Shown piece by piece: positions 1-10,672 of a stretch of DNA of 64,000 nt. The stretch's first letter is position 1; every line of letters begins with the position of its first letter. This DNA is from Gonatopus flavifemur (Eukaryota; Arthropoda; Insecta; Hymenoptera; Dryinidae). The stretch is taken from the NCBI GenBank assembly GCA_018340375.1, contig JAFFJZ010000007.1:2294001-2358000 (forward strand). The letters run 5' to 3'. The position numbers were made by a program, and so were the translations under genes. Below the pieces are notes generated by a model, which had not been told where the DNA came from, did not search any database, and worked only from the letters and a program-made list of their open reading frames with translations.

Positions 1-94
1 TGATTTGAGAACCGCTTCGTGCACCATGCACACTATGCAGGTACTGTCGGAAATAATCCGTGTAAGACGGATGAACCCATCGAGAATGAATAAA

Positions 95-178
95 CGCTAC
101 ACTGAGAAAACTTTTGTTTCGGCGAAACAAAATTTTGGTTGAAATGAACGCAAAAACACTTTTTGGTTGGCTGAAATA
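95..178 (+). repeat. Short dispersed repeat, copy 1
   Basis: About 84 bp whose reverse complement recurs at 12515-12602. Both copies contain the blocks TTTTGGTTGAAATGAACGC and TTTTGGTTGGCTGAAAT. They flank the LINE-derived DNA at either end of the first 12.6 kb. No coding potential is seen, and the family is not recognised. Bases 1-94 hold nothing I can assign. Confidence 0.6.
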
Positions 179-1319
179 AAATTTATTCAGCATAATATAT
201 TGTTAAATAAATTAAGTTATTCAGGTATTCGCAGCAATTTTTTGTCGTGGTTACAGAGTTATATTCTGAATCGTACGCAATCAGTTCGTGTATCTCAATA
301 TTTTTCTGATTCATTTTTTGTATCCTCTCAGGTGTACCGCAAGGCTCACATCTAGGTCCTTTATTATTTATTATTTTCATTAATGATATCTCTATGGTTT
401 CCAAGTACTGCACACATCTTCTTTTTGCTGATGACCTGAAACTTTTTATGATTATAAGAACTTAGTGAGATGCTGAAAATCTGCAATCTGATTTGGATCG
501 GTTACAATCTTGGTGTGAGCTATGTAACATGTCATTAAATCTCACTAAATGCCATGTGATGAGATTTTATAGAGGTAAAAATGCTATCTATTTTCCTTAT
601 AACTTGTCTCATTCTCTGTTATCACCTATAAATACTGTTCGTGATCTTGGAGTTTCATTTGACTCTCGTTTGAACTTCTCAGATCATTACAATTACATAG
701 TTGGTACTTCCATGAAATCTCTCGGGTTCATCAAGCGCGTTTGTAAAGATTTTCGTGATCCTGTTGCACTCCGAACACTGTATTGTACTTTAGTTAGACC
801 TCATCTTGAGTATGCGTGTCAAATTTGGAGTCCTCATTCAATTCGGGATTGTACAAACTTGGGAAGAGTTCAGCATGAGTTTTTGCGTTCTGCTGCCTAT
901 CAGATAGGCCGTCCGTTGAGCGTCACTTGTCATGATTACTCATTGATTATGTCTCTACTTAACTTACCTTCTTTGGAATCACGTCGTTTGTTCAATGATT
1001 GTTCATTTTTGTATAAAATTGTTAATGGGAAAATTCGCTGCCCTCAACTGCTTGGGCTCGTACGTTTTAATGTCCCTTCTCGTTTATTAAGACGCCCTAA
1101 ATTGTTCAATCCAATTTCTTATAAATCAAGATACGGTTATTCTAATCCGGTCAATCGGATATCTATCCTAGCTAATTCTTACAGTGATGTGCTTGAATTA
1201 TTTTCATCCCATTCTGATCTTAGAAATTCTCTTTCTCTTATTTGTCAAATTGATTATCTAATTGTCCATTTTATCTATAATTATACACGTTAACGGTTGT
1301 TGTAATTTGTAATATAAGA
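178..1319 (+). pseudogene. Jockey/CR1-like LINE copy 1, reverse-transcriptase 3' half
   Basis: A 5'- and 3'-truncated non-LTR retrotransposon. It encodes the second half of a reverse transcriptase (palm motifs) and the C-terminal region. Around 320-360 the VPQG-type motif (SGVPQGSHLGP) is in a different frame from the preceding SFFVSS block. LLFADDLKLF, the FADD catalytic motif, is at about 418-450. The C-terminal region is open from 493 to 1293 and includes RDLGVSFDS and LYCTLVRPHLEYA. In-frame TAG and TGA codons at about 463-470 separate the palm from the C-terminal part. It is about 95% identical to 8530-9650 by eye and shares that copy's frameshift and double stop. The end is lost at 1319, where the palindrome begins. 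Clade assignment (Jockey versus CR1) is inferred from motif style. Confidence 0.85.
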
Positions 1320-2638
1320 TCCCCCAAAAAAACTCCAAGAAAGTAAAAAAATAACGCCAAGTACATGAAAATCCCAAAAACAAAGAATAAAAAAATCTAA
1401 AAACACATTCTCGAGGAAAATTTCACTGCATTCAGAATTTCGAGGGGATATAAAAAGATATGCTCCATTTGAAGAAAAAAGATATGAAATCAATATGAGC
1501 GACCAAGTGCATTGGTTATCCAAAGGACATGTGAAAGATTTTTGGTATATTTTAACTTCAGTTTGTTTAAACTGTATTGAAGGTAATTTATGATTCCCAA
1601 AAAAGCATTGTTGTATTCAAAAAATAAATAAAACAAACGTATCGTTCTGCTGGTATATATAGATACCAAGAAGTGAAAAAAAAGTAGAATTCCACAAAAC
1701 ATACAAATGTCTCACAAAAACCCCTAAAAACTCCAACACAGTAACAGATAACGTCAAATCCCAAAAACCATACAAACGTTTTACAATAGCACTTGAAAAA
1801 AAATCCTTGATAAAAATACTTCACTCTTTCCGGAAGATTACTTGATATAACAAATATACCATTAAAAGAAAAGATGTGAAAGGCAACCCTGTTTCGGAAT
1901 TCGCATCAACCAGCAACACTTGGCGTGGCCGATGGTAGAAGTTTTTAGCCTTTATTATATACCAATGAATTTCTATAGGACATTAAACAAGAAATTTGAA
2001 TGATATAATTTCATAAAATCTTCTTCGGCCACGCCAAGTGTTACTGGTTGATGCGAATTCCGAAACAGGGTTGCCTTTCACATCTTTTTTTTTAATGGTA
2101 TATTTGTTATATCAAGTAATCTTCCGGAAAGAGTGAAGTATTTTTATCAAGGATTTTTTTTCAAGTGCTATTGTAAAACGTTTGTATGGTTTTTGGGATT
2201 TGACGTTATCTGTTACTGTGTTGGAGTTTTTAGGGGTTTTTGTGAGACATTTGTATGTTTTGTGGAATTCTACTTTTTTTTCACTTCTTGGTATCTATAT
2301 ATACCAGCAGAACGATACGTTTGTTTTATTTATTTTTTGAATACAACAATGCTTTTTTGGGAATCATAAATTACCTTCAATACAGTTTAAACAAACTGAA
2401 GTTAAAATATACCAAAAATCTTTCACATGTCCTTTGGATAACCAATGCACTTGGTCGCTCATATTGATTTCATATCTTTTTTCTTCAAATGGAGCATATC
2501 TTTTTATATCCCCTCGAAATTCTGAATGCAGTGAAATTTTCCTCGAGAATGTGTTTTTAGATTTTTTTATTCTTTGTTTTTGGGATTTTCATGTACTTGG
2601 CGTTATTTTTTCACTTTTTTGGAGTTTTTTTTTGGGGA
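1318..2638. mobile_element. Large palindromic (fold-back) element with near-identical 0.6-kb arms
   Basis: The left arm (about 1318-1935) and right arm (about 2024-2638) are reverse complements over about 615 bp. They surround an 88-bp AT-rich loop. Long stretches are exactly identical: 1588-1824 and 2133-2369 give the same 78-residue conceptual translation, and 1490-1702 and 2255-2467 the same 70 residues. The open frames are palindrome artefacts rich in F, Y and C, not genes. The arm ends carry poly-A/T runs and the block TTTTCATGTACTTGGCGT, which recurs at about 12262 and 16086. The element abuts the broken 3' end of LINE copy 1. I see no clear target duplication. The arms are too similar to be old, unless gene conversion maintains them. 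Confidence 0.85.
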
Positions 2639-2914
2639 TATCACTTCTTTTTCTGAATATGCTTCCGAATGAACCCAAATAAAAATGAAATACCCCTTTC
2701 GAGTTTATAGCAATCGTAGGAATGAAGGAAATGTCCTCAGATAACTTATGTGATATAAAAATCCACTTGGATTTCCATCAGTCATCTCATCATTGAACGG
2801 CAATAGATTATCGGAATAAAGAATGAAGAAAAGAAGGGAAGAAAAGCGAATTCCCATGAACAAATATACGTGTGAAGAATTCCGAAAACTGAATTTTCCT
2901 TGACTAATAAGTTG

Positions 2915-2990
2915 GCGCTCAAAGCAGCTCAAAGCGCTCAAAGCAACTCACAGCGCTCGAAGTAGCTCACGCCGCTCAAAACAGCCCACG
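2915..2990 (+). repeat. 19-bp minisatellite, four copies
   Basis: Four consecutive 19-bp units beginning GCGCTCAAAGCAGCTCAAA; later units have one to four substitutions. The array ends at CAGCCCACG. No gene overlaps it convincingly. Confidence 0.85.
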
Positions 2991-3214
2991 ATATTGTGTT
3001 GAACATGTTTTGTGCGGAAATTTCCAGTGTTTTCAAGAAATCATTGTAAGAAAATCGAAACAACATAGATCTTACAAACAAAGGAAACTTGCGTACAATA
3101 TATTCAAGGTATCCAACAGAAATTTTTTTCGCAAGATAGAATTTGTACTGTTTAGCATAAAGCTGAAAATAGCTTTCCAGCAACGATTTTTAGGTCACTC
3201 TTTTGAATCATTGT

Positions 3215-3487
3215 GAGAAGTAGCAGATAACAAAAGTTCCAAAAATTAGATCTCATTGAATTCTTTGTAACCACAACACGAACTACTGAAATGTCAGCAG
3301 AATAGAGTCCTTGGAGAATTCAAATCGCCTCTTGTCATACTGTATATTGTACTGTATATAGTATGACAAAAGGCGGTTTGAATTCTCCAAGAACTCCATC
3401 CTACTGACATTTCAGTGATTCATTTTGTGGTTCCAGAAGGATTCAATGGGATCTAGTTTTTGGAACTTCTGCTATCTGGGTAAAGAG
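3215..3487. mobile_element. Hairpin MITE-like element
   Basis: Two inverted arms of about 125 bp (3215-3342 and 3360-3487) surround a short TA-rich loop. Matching blocks include GTTCCAAAAA(T/C)TAGATC at the outer ends and GGAGAATTCAAA near the centre. Arms are about 85% identical by eye. There is no coding capacity. The ORF-like stretch just downstream (3425-3649) has no recognisable content. Confidence 0.75.
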
Positions 3488-3808
3488 ATGTCAAATATTT
3501 ATCATGCAACAAAAAGATATACCTTTCAAGATGTCAGATTGAAGACACTTTCTACACTGTACCAGACATTTTCCAGAATTTTGTGGAATATCCATCGAAA
3601 TCATTCGAAAAAATTTTTCAAGAATATTCGGTGCGTTATGGTATTATAAAGGTATTCTATATTCTTCAAAACTGTACAATATCACAGTAATTGAATTCTA
3701 ATTTTATGATGAAGTGAAATTATTGCTTTTCAAAGAAATATATATATACGAGTCTTTAGCATTGCGTGGCCAATGTCGCTCTTCAACTTGCAGATCATGA
3801 ATAAATAT

Positions 3809-5593
3809 CTACTTTGTACCTTTACTTCGTATCATGCATATAAAATTATCTTCAGAAATATTTTTACCCTGATGAAAAACAACAGCTATAACTTCATAAA
3901 AGTGTTGTGCAATTATAATTTTTGAAGTTGGTACTGCTTTAATGTTTATATTTTCTACCTTTGTTGCTTCAACATTATTGTGATTAAACATCATCGATTG
4001 CACAATTACATATTGTTCTGACGCTGTTATGAATGATTTTTTAGTTTTATGCAAGTTATTACAAGTGTCACAAGAATCTTCGAAAATTTCCGATGTTGAA
4101 AAATTGAGCTTGAATATTTCTTGAAACTCAAATGATTTTTGTGAAATTGGAGGTACCCTGGCGAAAAAATTTCTCATAATTTCTCATATTTTTTCATCAT
4201 TTTGTATCATAATTTTCTCATAAAATCCCATGATTCCTCAAGGGTTTGGAACATCATTATGAGATATGATGTTTTCATAATTTTCCATGATTTTCTCATA
4301 AAGTTCTCATATTTTCTCATAATTTTTGCATAAAATTCTATAATTTCTGAAGGAGTTTGAACACTCTTATAAGAAATGCTTTTCCCATAATTTTTCATAT
4401 TTTTCCATAAATTCTCATAAATTTTGAATAAAATCTCACCATTGTTCAAAAAAAGAGGTGCTGTTATAAAAAAAAAAATTCCCTTTTGAAATTTCCAAAT
4501 TTTTTATAATCTCTCCAAAACATACATATGTTCATAAAGTCACATAAGATTTATCATTTATTGTTTTGATAAGACGCTATAGAACCTTCCAAAGTAGCTA
4601 ATCCAAGTGATCCGGATCACTTAGATCACCCTACAAACAATGATTAATGGCGCTTCAATGGCCCGCTGATGGCCCTGCGATGCCGGTGAAGAGCCGTTAC
4701 TGGGCCTTTGAAACGCCTACAGTCGTGTTTGCTGGGTAGTTACTTCAGCAGGCTTCTATGTTTCCATATGTGTTGATATTTCATATTATCCTTCTCGTCT
4801 TTACGGATGCGAGAAGAAACTGTATGAAATTTTTAAGAAATTGAGACATATATGCAATTCTTTTGAGAAATTGGGAAATTATATGATGATACACTTTTAT
4901 TTCTGAATAATTATAACTTTTTTGATCAGGAATTATGAGTTTTCATGAAAAATGATGACTTTTTATGAAAAACCATATCTCATAGTCATCATTATATTTA
5001 TGAAAAATTTTCTGTAATTTTATAAGAAATTATGAAAATATATGAAATAATATGATTTCATTTATGAGAAATTATGACTTATTATGAGAAAACATTTCTC
5101 ATACTCAATGTTCCAATTCCTTGAGGAATTATGAAAATTTATGACATTTATGAAAATATATAAGAAATTATAAGAAATATGAAAAAATACTGAAACATAT
5201 GAGAAATTATGTGAAACTTTTTCGCCAGGGTAGCCCAAGACGTGTAACACGATTTGTACCAATAATATTTTCGGTATATTCACATTTCGTACATTCCGTT
5301 AAGGTAGTTATTTGGTGCTTCACTAAATTTTTAATAGGCATTGAATTTTCGCAAATAGAAGCGATGAATTGTCCTGCATCTTGTGAGTGATTATGCAAGT
5401 ATTGTGGAACTGCAAGCTGTTTCAAAGCTATGATATCAAGGTTTCTTTGCGAATTGTAGTTCTGAATTGAAATGTTTATGATGTCATTGGGGTCAGATAA
5501 AAGTAATTGTTTTGTTTTAGAAGCGCAGTACAATATACACTGCATTACTGCATTCAAATAAGAAGAAACACCGTCAACATTAGGAAGACCCAT
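3809..5593 (-). pseudogene. Ubiquitin-specific-protease-like fragment, split by a TIR insertion
   Basis: Two minus-strand segments, 5593-5233 and 4153-3809, join in frame (about 242 residues) once the element at 4156-5230 and one TA duplicate are ignored; the junction reads RLGLPPISQK. Landmarks follow the USP (peptidase C19) fold. GLPNVDGVSSYLNAVMQ corresponds to the Cys box, SQDAGQFI to the QDAxEF box, and ECTKCEY and DSCDTC to two zinc-binding CxxC pairs. HFYEVIAVVFHQG...SEDNFICMIR corresponds to the His-box strand. The catalytic Cys position is Ser, and the SGHY histidine position is not His, so peptidase activity is unlikely even without the insertion. Related inactive USP domains occur in some large transposons; whether this is host-derived or TE-borne is unresolved. 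The fragment is shorter than a normal USP domain (about 300 residues or more). Confidence 0.6.
4156..5230. mobile_element. 1,075-bp TIR element, CCCTGGCGAAAAA ends, TA target duplication
   Basis: The left end CCCTGGCGAAAAAATTTC and the right end (reverse complement CCCTGGCGAAAAAGTTTC) are flanked by TA at 4154-4155 and 5231-5232. Removing the element and one TA restores the USP-like reading frame, which defines both boundaries. Each arm is about 250-300 bp of degenerate units built on CATAATTTCTCAT or its complement; the middle (about 4500-4900) is unrelated and more GC-balanced. No transposase is present, so it is non-autonomous. The TA duplication suggests a Tc1/mariner-type transposase. 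Open frames inside it (4207-4449, 5062-5283) are by-products of the repeats. Confidence 0.85.
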
Positions 5594-5702
5594 TACGTTT
5601 AACGCGTGAGTTTCTGTTGATTTTTCATCAATATTTTGGCCCCTGGATTATATATTATCCAATATCCTCATTCCTGAGTACCCAGGTGAAGAAGTTTTTT
5701 CA

Positions 5703-6515
5703 GTGAGTAAATTCTTGGAGTAAGATTACAGGTGGATCAAGGGAAAGTAGAAAGGATGCAGGTATACTATACATCTGTATGTCACTTACTACCACGATAA
5801 ATATCATCAGGTAGCGTAGAAGGAAAATGAAGAAAAGGCAAGGGTGCAGTGGATATACCACAGGTCCTTGCGTTAGGTACACTATTATCAGATTCTTCCA
5901 ATAAAATCACAGGTAGATAAAGAAAAAGGAAGAAGGATGCATGTCACCATACATCTTTATGTTACGTACCACAATGATCAATGTCATTAGGCAGCGTCAT
6001 AGGAAAATGGAGAAAAGGCAGAAGTGCAGTGGATATACAAGTCCTTGCATTAAATAATACCACTATCAGATTCTTCCAACAGAATCATAGGTGGATGAAG
6101 AAAAAGCAAAAAGGATGTAGATGTACCATACATCTGTAGGTTGAATCCTACCATGATCATTAGGTAGCGTTGAAGGAAAATGCAGAAAAGATAGGAGCGC
6201 AGTGGATATATCACAAATCTTTGCATCGGGTGCATTCCACTGACCAGTTGACGAATGATCAGAGAGACTGTTTAGGATCAACTCAACGAAAATTGAGCAG
6301 ATACAATATTCTGATCATAGAAATTGTTGCAGAACAACTACAGGTCAATTTGACTGATGTGACTGGATGTGACAATTTATTCTGAATGTTTTCTTCCAAA
6401 GTTCCATCTTTTCAGTTGTTCCATTCAGGCTGGATTATATTTGTGTTCTTACAAACCATCATTTTTTCTTTACTTATCTTGGTTTTGGAATGATTCAATT
6501 CTCAAATATCATGAA
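5703..6515 (-). repeat. About 179-bp tandem repeat array, left inverted arm
   Basis: Three units, recognised by the recurring AGATTCTTCCAA block at about 5709 (degenerate), 5890 and 6068, are followed by about 250 bp of single-copy arm. The whole stretch is the reverse complement of 9855-10672, and a third copy lies at 56275-56700 and 57980-57993. Two arms facing each other across about 3.3 kb resemble Drosophila Foldback (FB) architecture: long inverted repeats made of tandem subunits. LINE copy 2 sits in the loop. No coding content. Confidence 0.75.
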
Positions 6516-6986
6516 TTTTATTAAATTTTCATAGAGTATTTTGGGTTGAGAGATTTAGTAACTCTAGGATCCATGAAATGTTCAAAATTTTTTAAGAACC
6601 GCATTATAGTTGTGACAACGTAAAATGTTTCGCTCTCTACAAAATTTCGTAATTTAATGATTTATCGTGCACACTTGATTCTTATTCTTTGTTATATCGT
6701 TGATTGTTCCATTAGTAGGCTTATTGTGTAAATTTCTCCGAAGTTTTTGCACGCGATTTTTAGTGAATCTATTCCTAATACATTGGTTTATTCACTCGTT
6801 GTTACATATTGTTTCCACGAGGTCTATCCTATTTGTTGATACTTATACACATCTCGTGTACTCACGTATGATAAGACACTCTTCGTGTGTGCGTGTGTGT
6901 TTACCTCGGTACAGTGTATCTCATACTTGTCGTTTATTGGAATTAAAAAATTTTCGTATTATCATATAAATCATATAAACTTCAAA

Positions 6987-7525
6987 ATGCCTAAAAAAGT
7001 GTGTGAAGGATGTTCCAGAGTTGAGGATAAACCGGTATCTTGTGCTTCATGCAGTGTTATATCTCATCCTGGTTCGTCGTGTTTAGCGAGAAGTCACCAT
7101 CCATGGCATAATGGAGTACTGATTGACTGCAAGGGGCCTCTTCCATCTTCTGATACTTCTATTGATCTTGCGGAAAAATTGGATGGCTTGTTGGATCAAT
7201 CAGGTTTTTTATCGGAAATTCAGAGCATCGTTGATTCTGCTTGTTCGAAACTCAGCAACCAGCTCAACGCCTTTGGGACCAAATTAAATTCTCTATCCAA
7301 CACTGTGGCGGAATTATCCACGAGATTATCCACCTTGGAATCGTCTGCCCCTCCTTCTTCACAAGGTTTCTACAATGAGGAAGATTTGATAGATGAGCTG
7401 AATGAACGACATCGAAGAGCATGTAACATTCTACTCTTCAACGTTGAAGAATCTTCGAGGGATGGGTCTCCTGATCATGTTATAGTTACTGATATTCTTC
7501 AAAAAAGAATATCAGTAACTATAAC
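6987..7525 (+). pseudogene. LINE ORF1 remnant: zinc finger, coiled coil, L1TD-like segment
   Basis: Starts at the first ATG (MPKKVCEGC). The N-terminal 50 residues form a PHD/zinc-finger-like CxxC...CxxC...H...C cluster, as in ORF1 proteins of CR1/Jockey-type LINEs, which bind the element RNA. Residues about 60-125 are heptad-like (LSNTVAELSTRLSTLE) and probably form a coiled coil. RRACNILLFNVEES resembles the start of an RNA-binding ORF1 domain. The frame ends in a 21-bp perfect hairpin (7479-7525) that marks a deletion junction. It is therefore truncated, with the C-terminal zinc knuckles absent. Confidence 0.7.
7479..7525. other. Perfect 21-bp hairpin at the ORF1/ORF2 deletion junction
   Basis: The left arm 7479-7499 (GTTATAGTTACTGATATTCTT) belongs to ORF1 coding sequence. 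The right arm 7505-7525 is its exact reverse complement, with loop CAAAA. Immediately after it the sequence is ORF2, so the right arm looks like a snap-back copy made when the intervening DNA was lost. Confidence 0.85.
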
Positions 7526-9607
7526 AATAAAATCGTCAAATATAATTTTGATAAGGCGAATTACAGTGCAATTTGTGAATATTTAGGTTCTATCAACTGG
7601 GACGATGAATTGCGTAATCTTAATGTTATTGAAGCTGTTGATTTTTTGTATCTTCATTTATATAATGCAGTTGATTCATTCGTACCCAAGTATGTATTAA
7701 GGAATAGTTCTTATCCAAAATAGTTTTCTTCGGAATTAATTAAACTTATTCGTCAAAAGAAAATTGCTCACAGTAGGTACAAAGAGTCAAATTGCTTCGG
7801 AGATTACCTAATCTTTAGTCACTTGCGAGCTCAATGTAAAGTTTTGACTCGCCAATGTTACTTGTCTCATCTTCATTACGTTCAAGGGTCCATTCCTACA
7901 AATGTCAAAAGCTTTTGGAACTTTGTTAATAGTGAGCGGAATCAGAACGGGATACCCCTGGTGATGCATTTAGACGGTACTATTGGCAATACTGGTATTG
8001 CTATTTCGAACTTATTTGCATCTTATTTCAGATCAGTTTGTCAAAATTATCCCGTTGTTCCTTGTAATTTACCGGAATCTACTCTCAATGTCAATCTTTT
8101 CGATTTATCCATCAATATCGGTGAAGTGTTCAATAAAATCTCATCCTTGAAAACTTCTTCCGGTCCTGGTGATGATGGTATTCCTCCTAATTTTCTAAAA
8201 TCTTGCAAGTTCGTCATTTCTCGGCCTATGTGGTTGATCTTCAACAGCTCTTTATCCTCTGGAATATTTCCTTCTCAATGGAAATCCAGCTGAATCATTC
8301 CTATCTTCAAATCTGGGGACCGTTCTGACGTGAGAAACTATAGACCAATTAGTATCATGAATGTTATGCCGAAAATTTTTGAAGATATAGTTACTGATAA
8401 AATAACACCACTGCTTCACTTCTGGGAAATCTACCGTAACTAACTTGTCTATTTTTTCTCATGTTGTGTCCTCTGCGCTTGATCAAAATGCCCAAGTGGA
8501 TACTATATATACAGACTTCTCGAAGGCTTTTGACAGAGTTGATCATAATATATTGTTAGATAAATTAAGTAGTTCAGGTATTCACAGCAATTTTTTGTCG
8601 TGGTTACAGAGTTATATTCTGAATCGTACCCAATCAGTTCGTGTATCTCAATATTTTTCTGATTCATTTTTTGTATCCTCTCAGGTGTACCGCAAGGCTC
8701 ACATCTAGGTCCTTTATTATTTATTATTCTCATTAATGATATATCTATGGTTTTCGAGTACTGCACACATCTTCTTTTCGCTGATGACCTGGAACTTTTT
8801 ATGATTATAAGAACTTAGTGAGATGCTGAAAATCTGCAATTTGATTTGGATCGGGTACAATCTTGGTGTGAGCTATGTAACATGTCATTAAATCTCACTA
8901 AATGCTATGTGATGAGATTTTATAGAGGTAAAAATGCTATCTATTTTCCTTATAACTTGTCTCATTCTCTGTTATCACCTATAAATACTGTTCGTGATCT
9001 TGGAGTTTCATTTGACTCTCGTTTGAACTCCTCAGATCATTACAATTACAGAGTTGGTACTTCCATGAAATCTCTCGGATTCATCAAGCGCGTTTGTAAA
9101 GATTTTCGTGATCCTGTTGCACTTCGAACACTGTATTGTACTTTAGTGAGACCTCATCTTGAGTATGCGTCTCAAATTTGGAGTCCTCATTTAATTCAGG
9201 ATTGTACAGACTTGGAAAGAGTTCAGCATAAGTTTCTGCGTTTTGCTGCCTATCAGATAGGCCGTCCGTTGAGCGTCACTTGTCATGATTACTCATTGAT
9301 TATGGCTCTACTCAACTTGCCTTCCTTGGAATCACGTCGTTTGTTCAATGATTTTTCATTTTTGTATAAAATTGTTAATGGGAAAATTCGCTGCCCTCAA
9401 CTGCTCGGACTTGTACGTTTCAATGTCCCTCCTCGTTTATTAAGACGCCCTGAATTGTTCAATCCAATTTCTTATGGATCGAGATACGGTTATTCTGATC
9501 CCGTGAATCGGATATCTATCCTAGCTAATTCTTACAGCGATGTGCTTGAATTATTTTCATCTCATTCTGATCTTAGAAATTCTCTTTCTCTTATTTGTCA
9601 GATTTAA
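7526..9607 (+). pseudogene. LINE ORF2 remnant: reverse transcriptase without endonuclease
   Basis: It carries the linker before the RT (YNFDKANYSAICEYL, NVKSFWNFV), RT block 1-2 (SSGPGDDGIPPNFLKSC, FPSQWKSS, then NYRPIS), block 3-4 (YTDFSKAFDRVDHNILL), the VPQG block and the FADD block, then the C-terminal domain (open 8846-9607). Lesions: TAG at about 7721 in the linker, a stop after WKSS at about 8291, lost sequence around the GFRxGRST region at about 8430, a frameshift just before SGVPQGS (about 8685), and TAG/TGA at about 8816. The element cannot make a functional enzyme. The same VPQG frameshift and double stop occur in copy 1. Confidence 0.85.
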
Positions 9608-9854
9608 TATCTAATTGTCCTTTTCACCTATAATTATACACGTTAACTGTTGTTGTAATATAAGATGCATGTATCCGAGCTTAACATGATGCTTAATGCT
9701 TTGATGCATGATATATATGATGTGATTCAAATAATGTATATTCTATGTACCAAAGGGTCTTTTATACCCGTATAAACCAAATAAATAAATAAAATGTATT
9801 CAGAGTGATTTATGATCATTAAAAAGCAATATTGTATCGAATATCCAAACCATT

Positions 9855-10672
9855 GATTATTCATGATATTTGAGGATTGAATCATTCCAAAACCAAGGTA
9901 AGTAAATATAAAAATGATGATTTGTAAGAATACAAATATGATACAGCTTGAATGGAACAACTGAAAAGATGGAACTTTGGAAGAAAACATTCAGAATGAA
10001 TTGGTACATCCAGTCACATCAGTTAAGTTGACCTGTAGTTGTTCTGCAACAATTTCTATAATCAGAATATTGTATCTGCTCAATTTCCGTTAAGTTGATC
10101 CTAAACAGTCTCCCTAATCATTCGTCAATTGGTCAGTGGAATGCACCCAATGCAAAGATTTGTGATATATCCACTGCGCTCCTATCTTTTCTGAATTTTC
10201 CTTCGACGCTACCTAATGATCATGGTAGGATTCAACCCACAGATGTATGGTACATCTACATCCTTTTTGCTGTTCCTTCATCCACCTATGATTCTGTTGG
10301 AAGAATCTGATAGTGGTATTATTCAATGCAAGGACTTATATCCACTGCACTTCTGCCTTTTCTTCATTTTCCTATGACGCTACCTAATGACATTGATCAT
10401 TGTGGTACGTAACATAAAGATGTATGGTGACATGCATCCTTCTTGCTTTTTCTTTATCTACCTGTGATTTTATTGGAAGAATCTGATGTTAGTGTACCTA
10501 ACGCAAGGACCTGTGGTATCTACTGCACTCTTGCCTTTTCTTCATTTTCCTTCTACGCTACCTGATGATATTGATCGTGGTGGTAAGTGACATACAGATC
10601 TATAGTATACCTGCATCCTTTCTACTTCCTCTTGATCCACCTGTAATCTTACTCAAAGAATCTAGGGAAACC
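9855..10672 (+). repeat. About 179-bp tandem repeat array, right inverted arm
   Basis: Reverse complement of 5703-6515. It begins with ATTCATGATATTTGAGG, then the ACTGAAAAGATGGAACTTTGGAAG block, then three tandem units at about 10130, 10310 and 10490. The arm closes at about 10672 (TTACTCAAAGAATCTAGG). The two arms are about 85-90% identical by eye. The short open frames in both arms (6066-6281 and 10095-10310) are not genes. Confidence 0.75.

Larger units (their letters stand above)
6660..9795 (+). mobile_element. Jockey/CR1-like LINE copy 2, internally deleted
   Basis: A LINE on the + strand with 5' region, ORF1 remnant, ORF2 remnant and 3' end, inserted in the loop of the 179-bp inverted repeat. 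ORF1 begins at 6987. The end of ORF1 and all of the endonuclease domain are missing. ORF2 resumes at about 7526, between the endonuclease and the reverse transcriptase. The 3' UTR runs from about 9608, contains GTACCAAAGGGTCTTTTATA, and ends in an AAATAAATAAATAAA-type tail at about 9778-9795. The 5' boundary is uncertain (6516-6660), and I could not find target duplications. Confidence 0.8.

Noticed and set aside
1588..2467. Duplicate 78- and 70-residue ORFs rich in Phe/Cys/Tyr
   Set aside because: They are mirror images produced by the palindrome arms, with AT-rich composition and no family resemblance.
6700..6969. 89-residue ORF upstream of LINE ORF1
   Set aside because: It overlaps the LINE leader in another frame and has no ORF1-like features.
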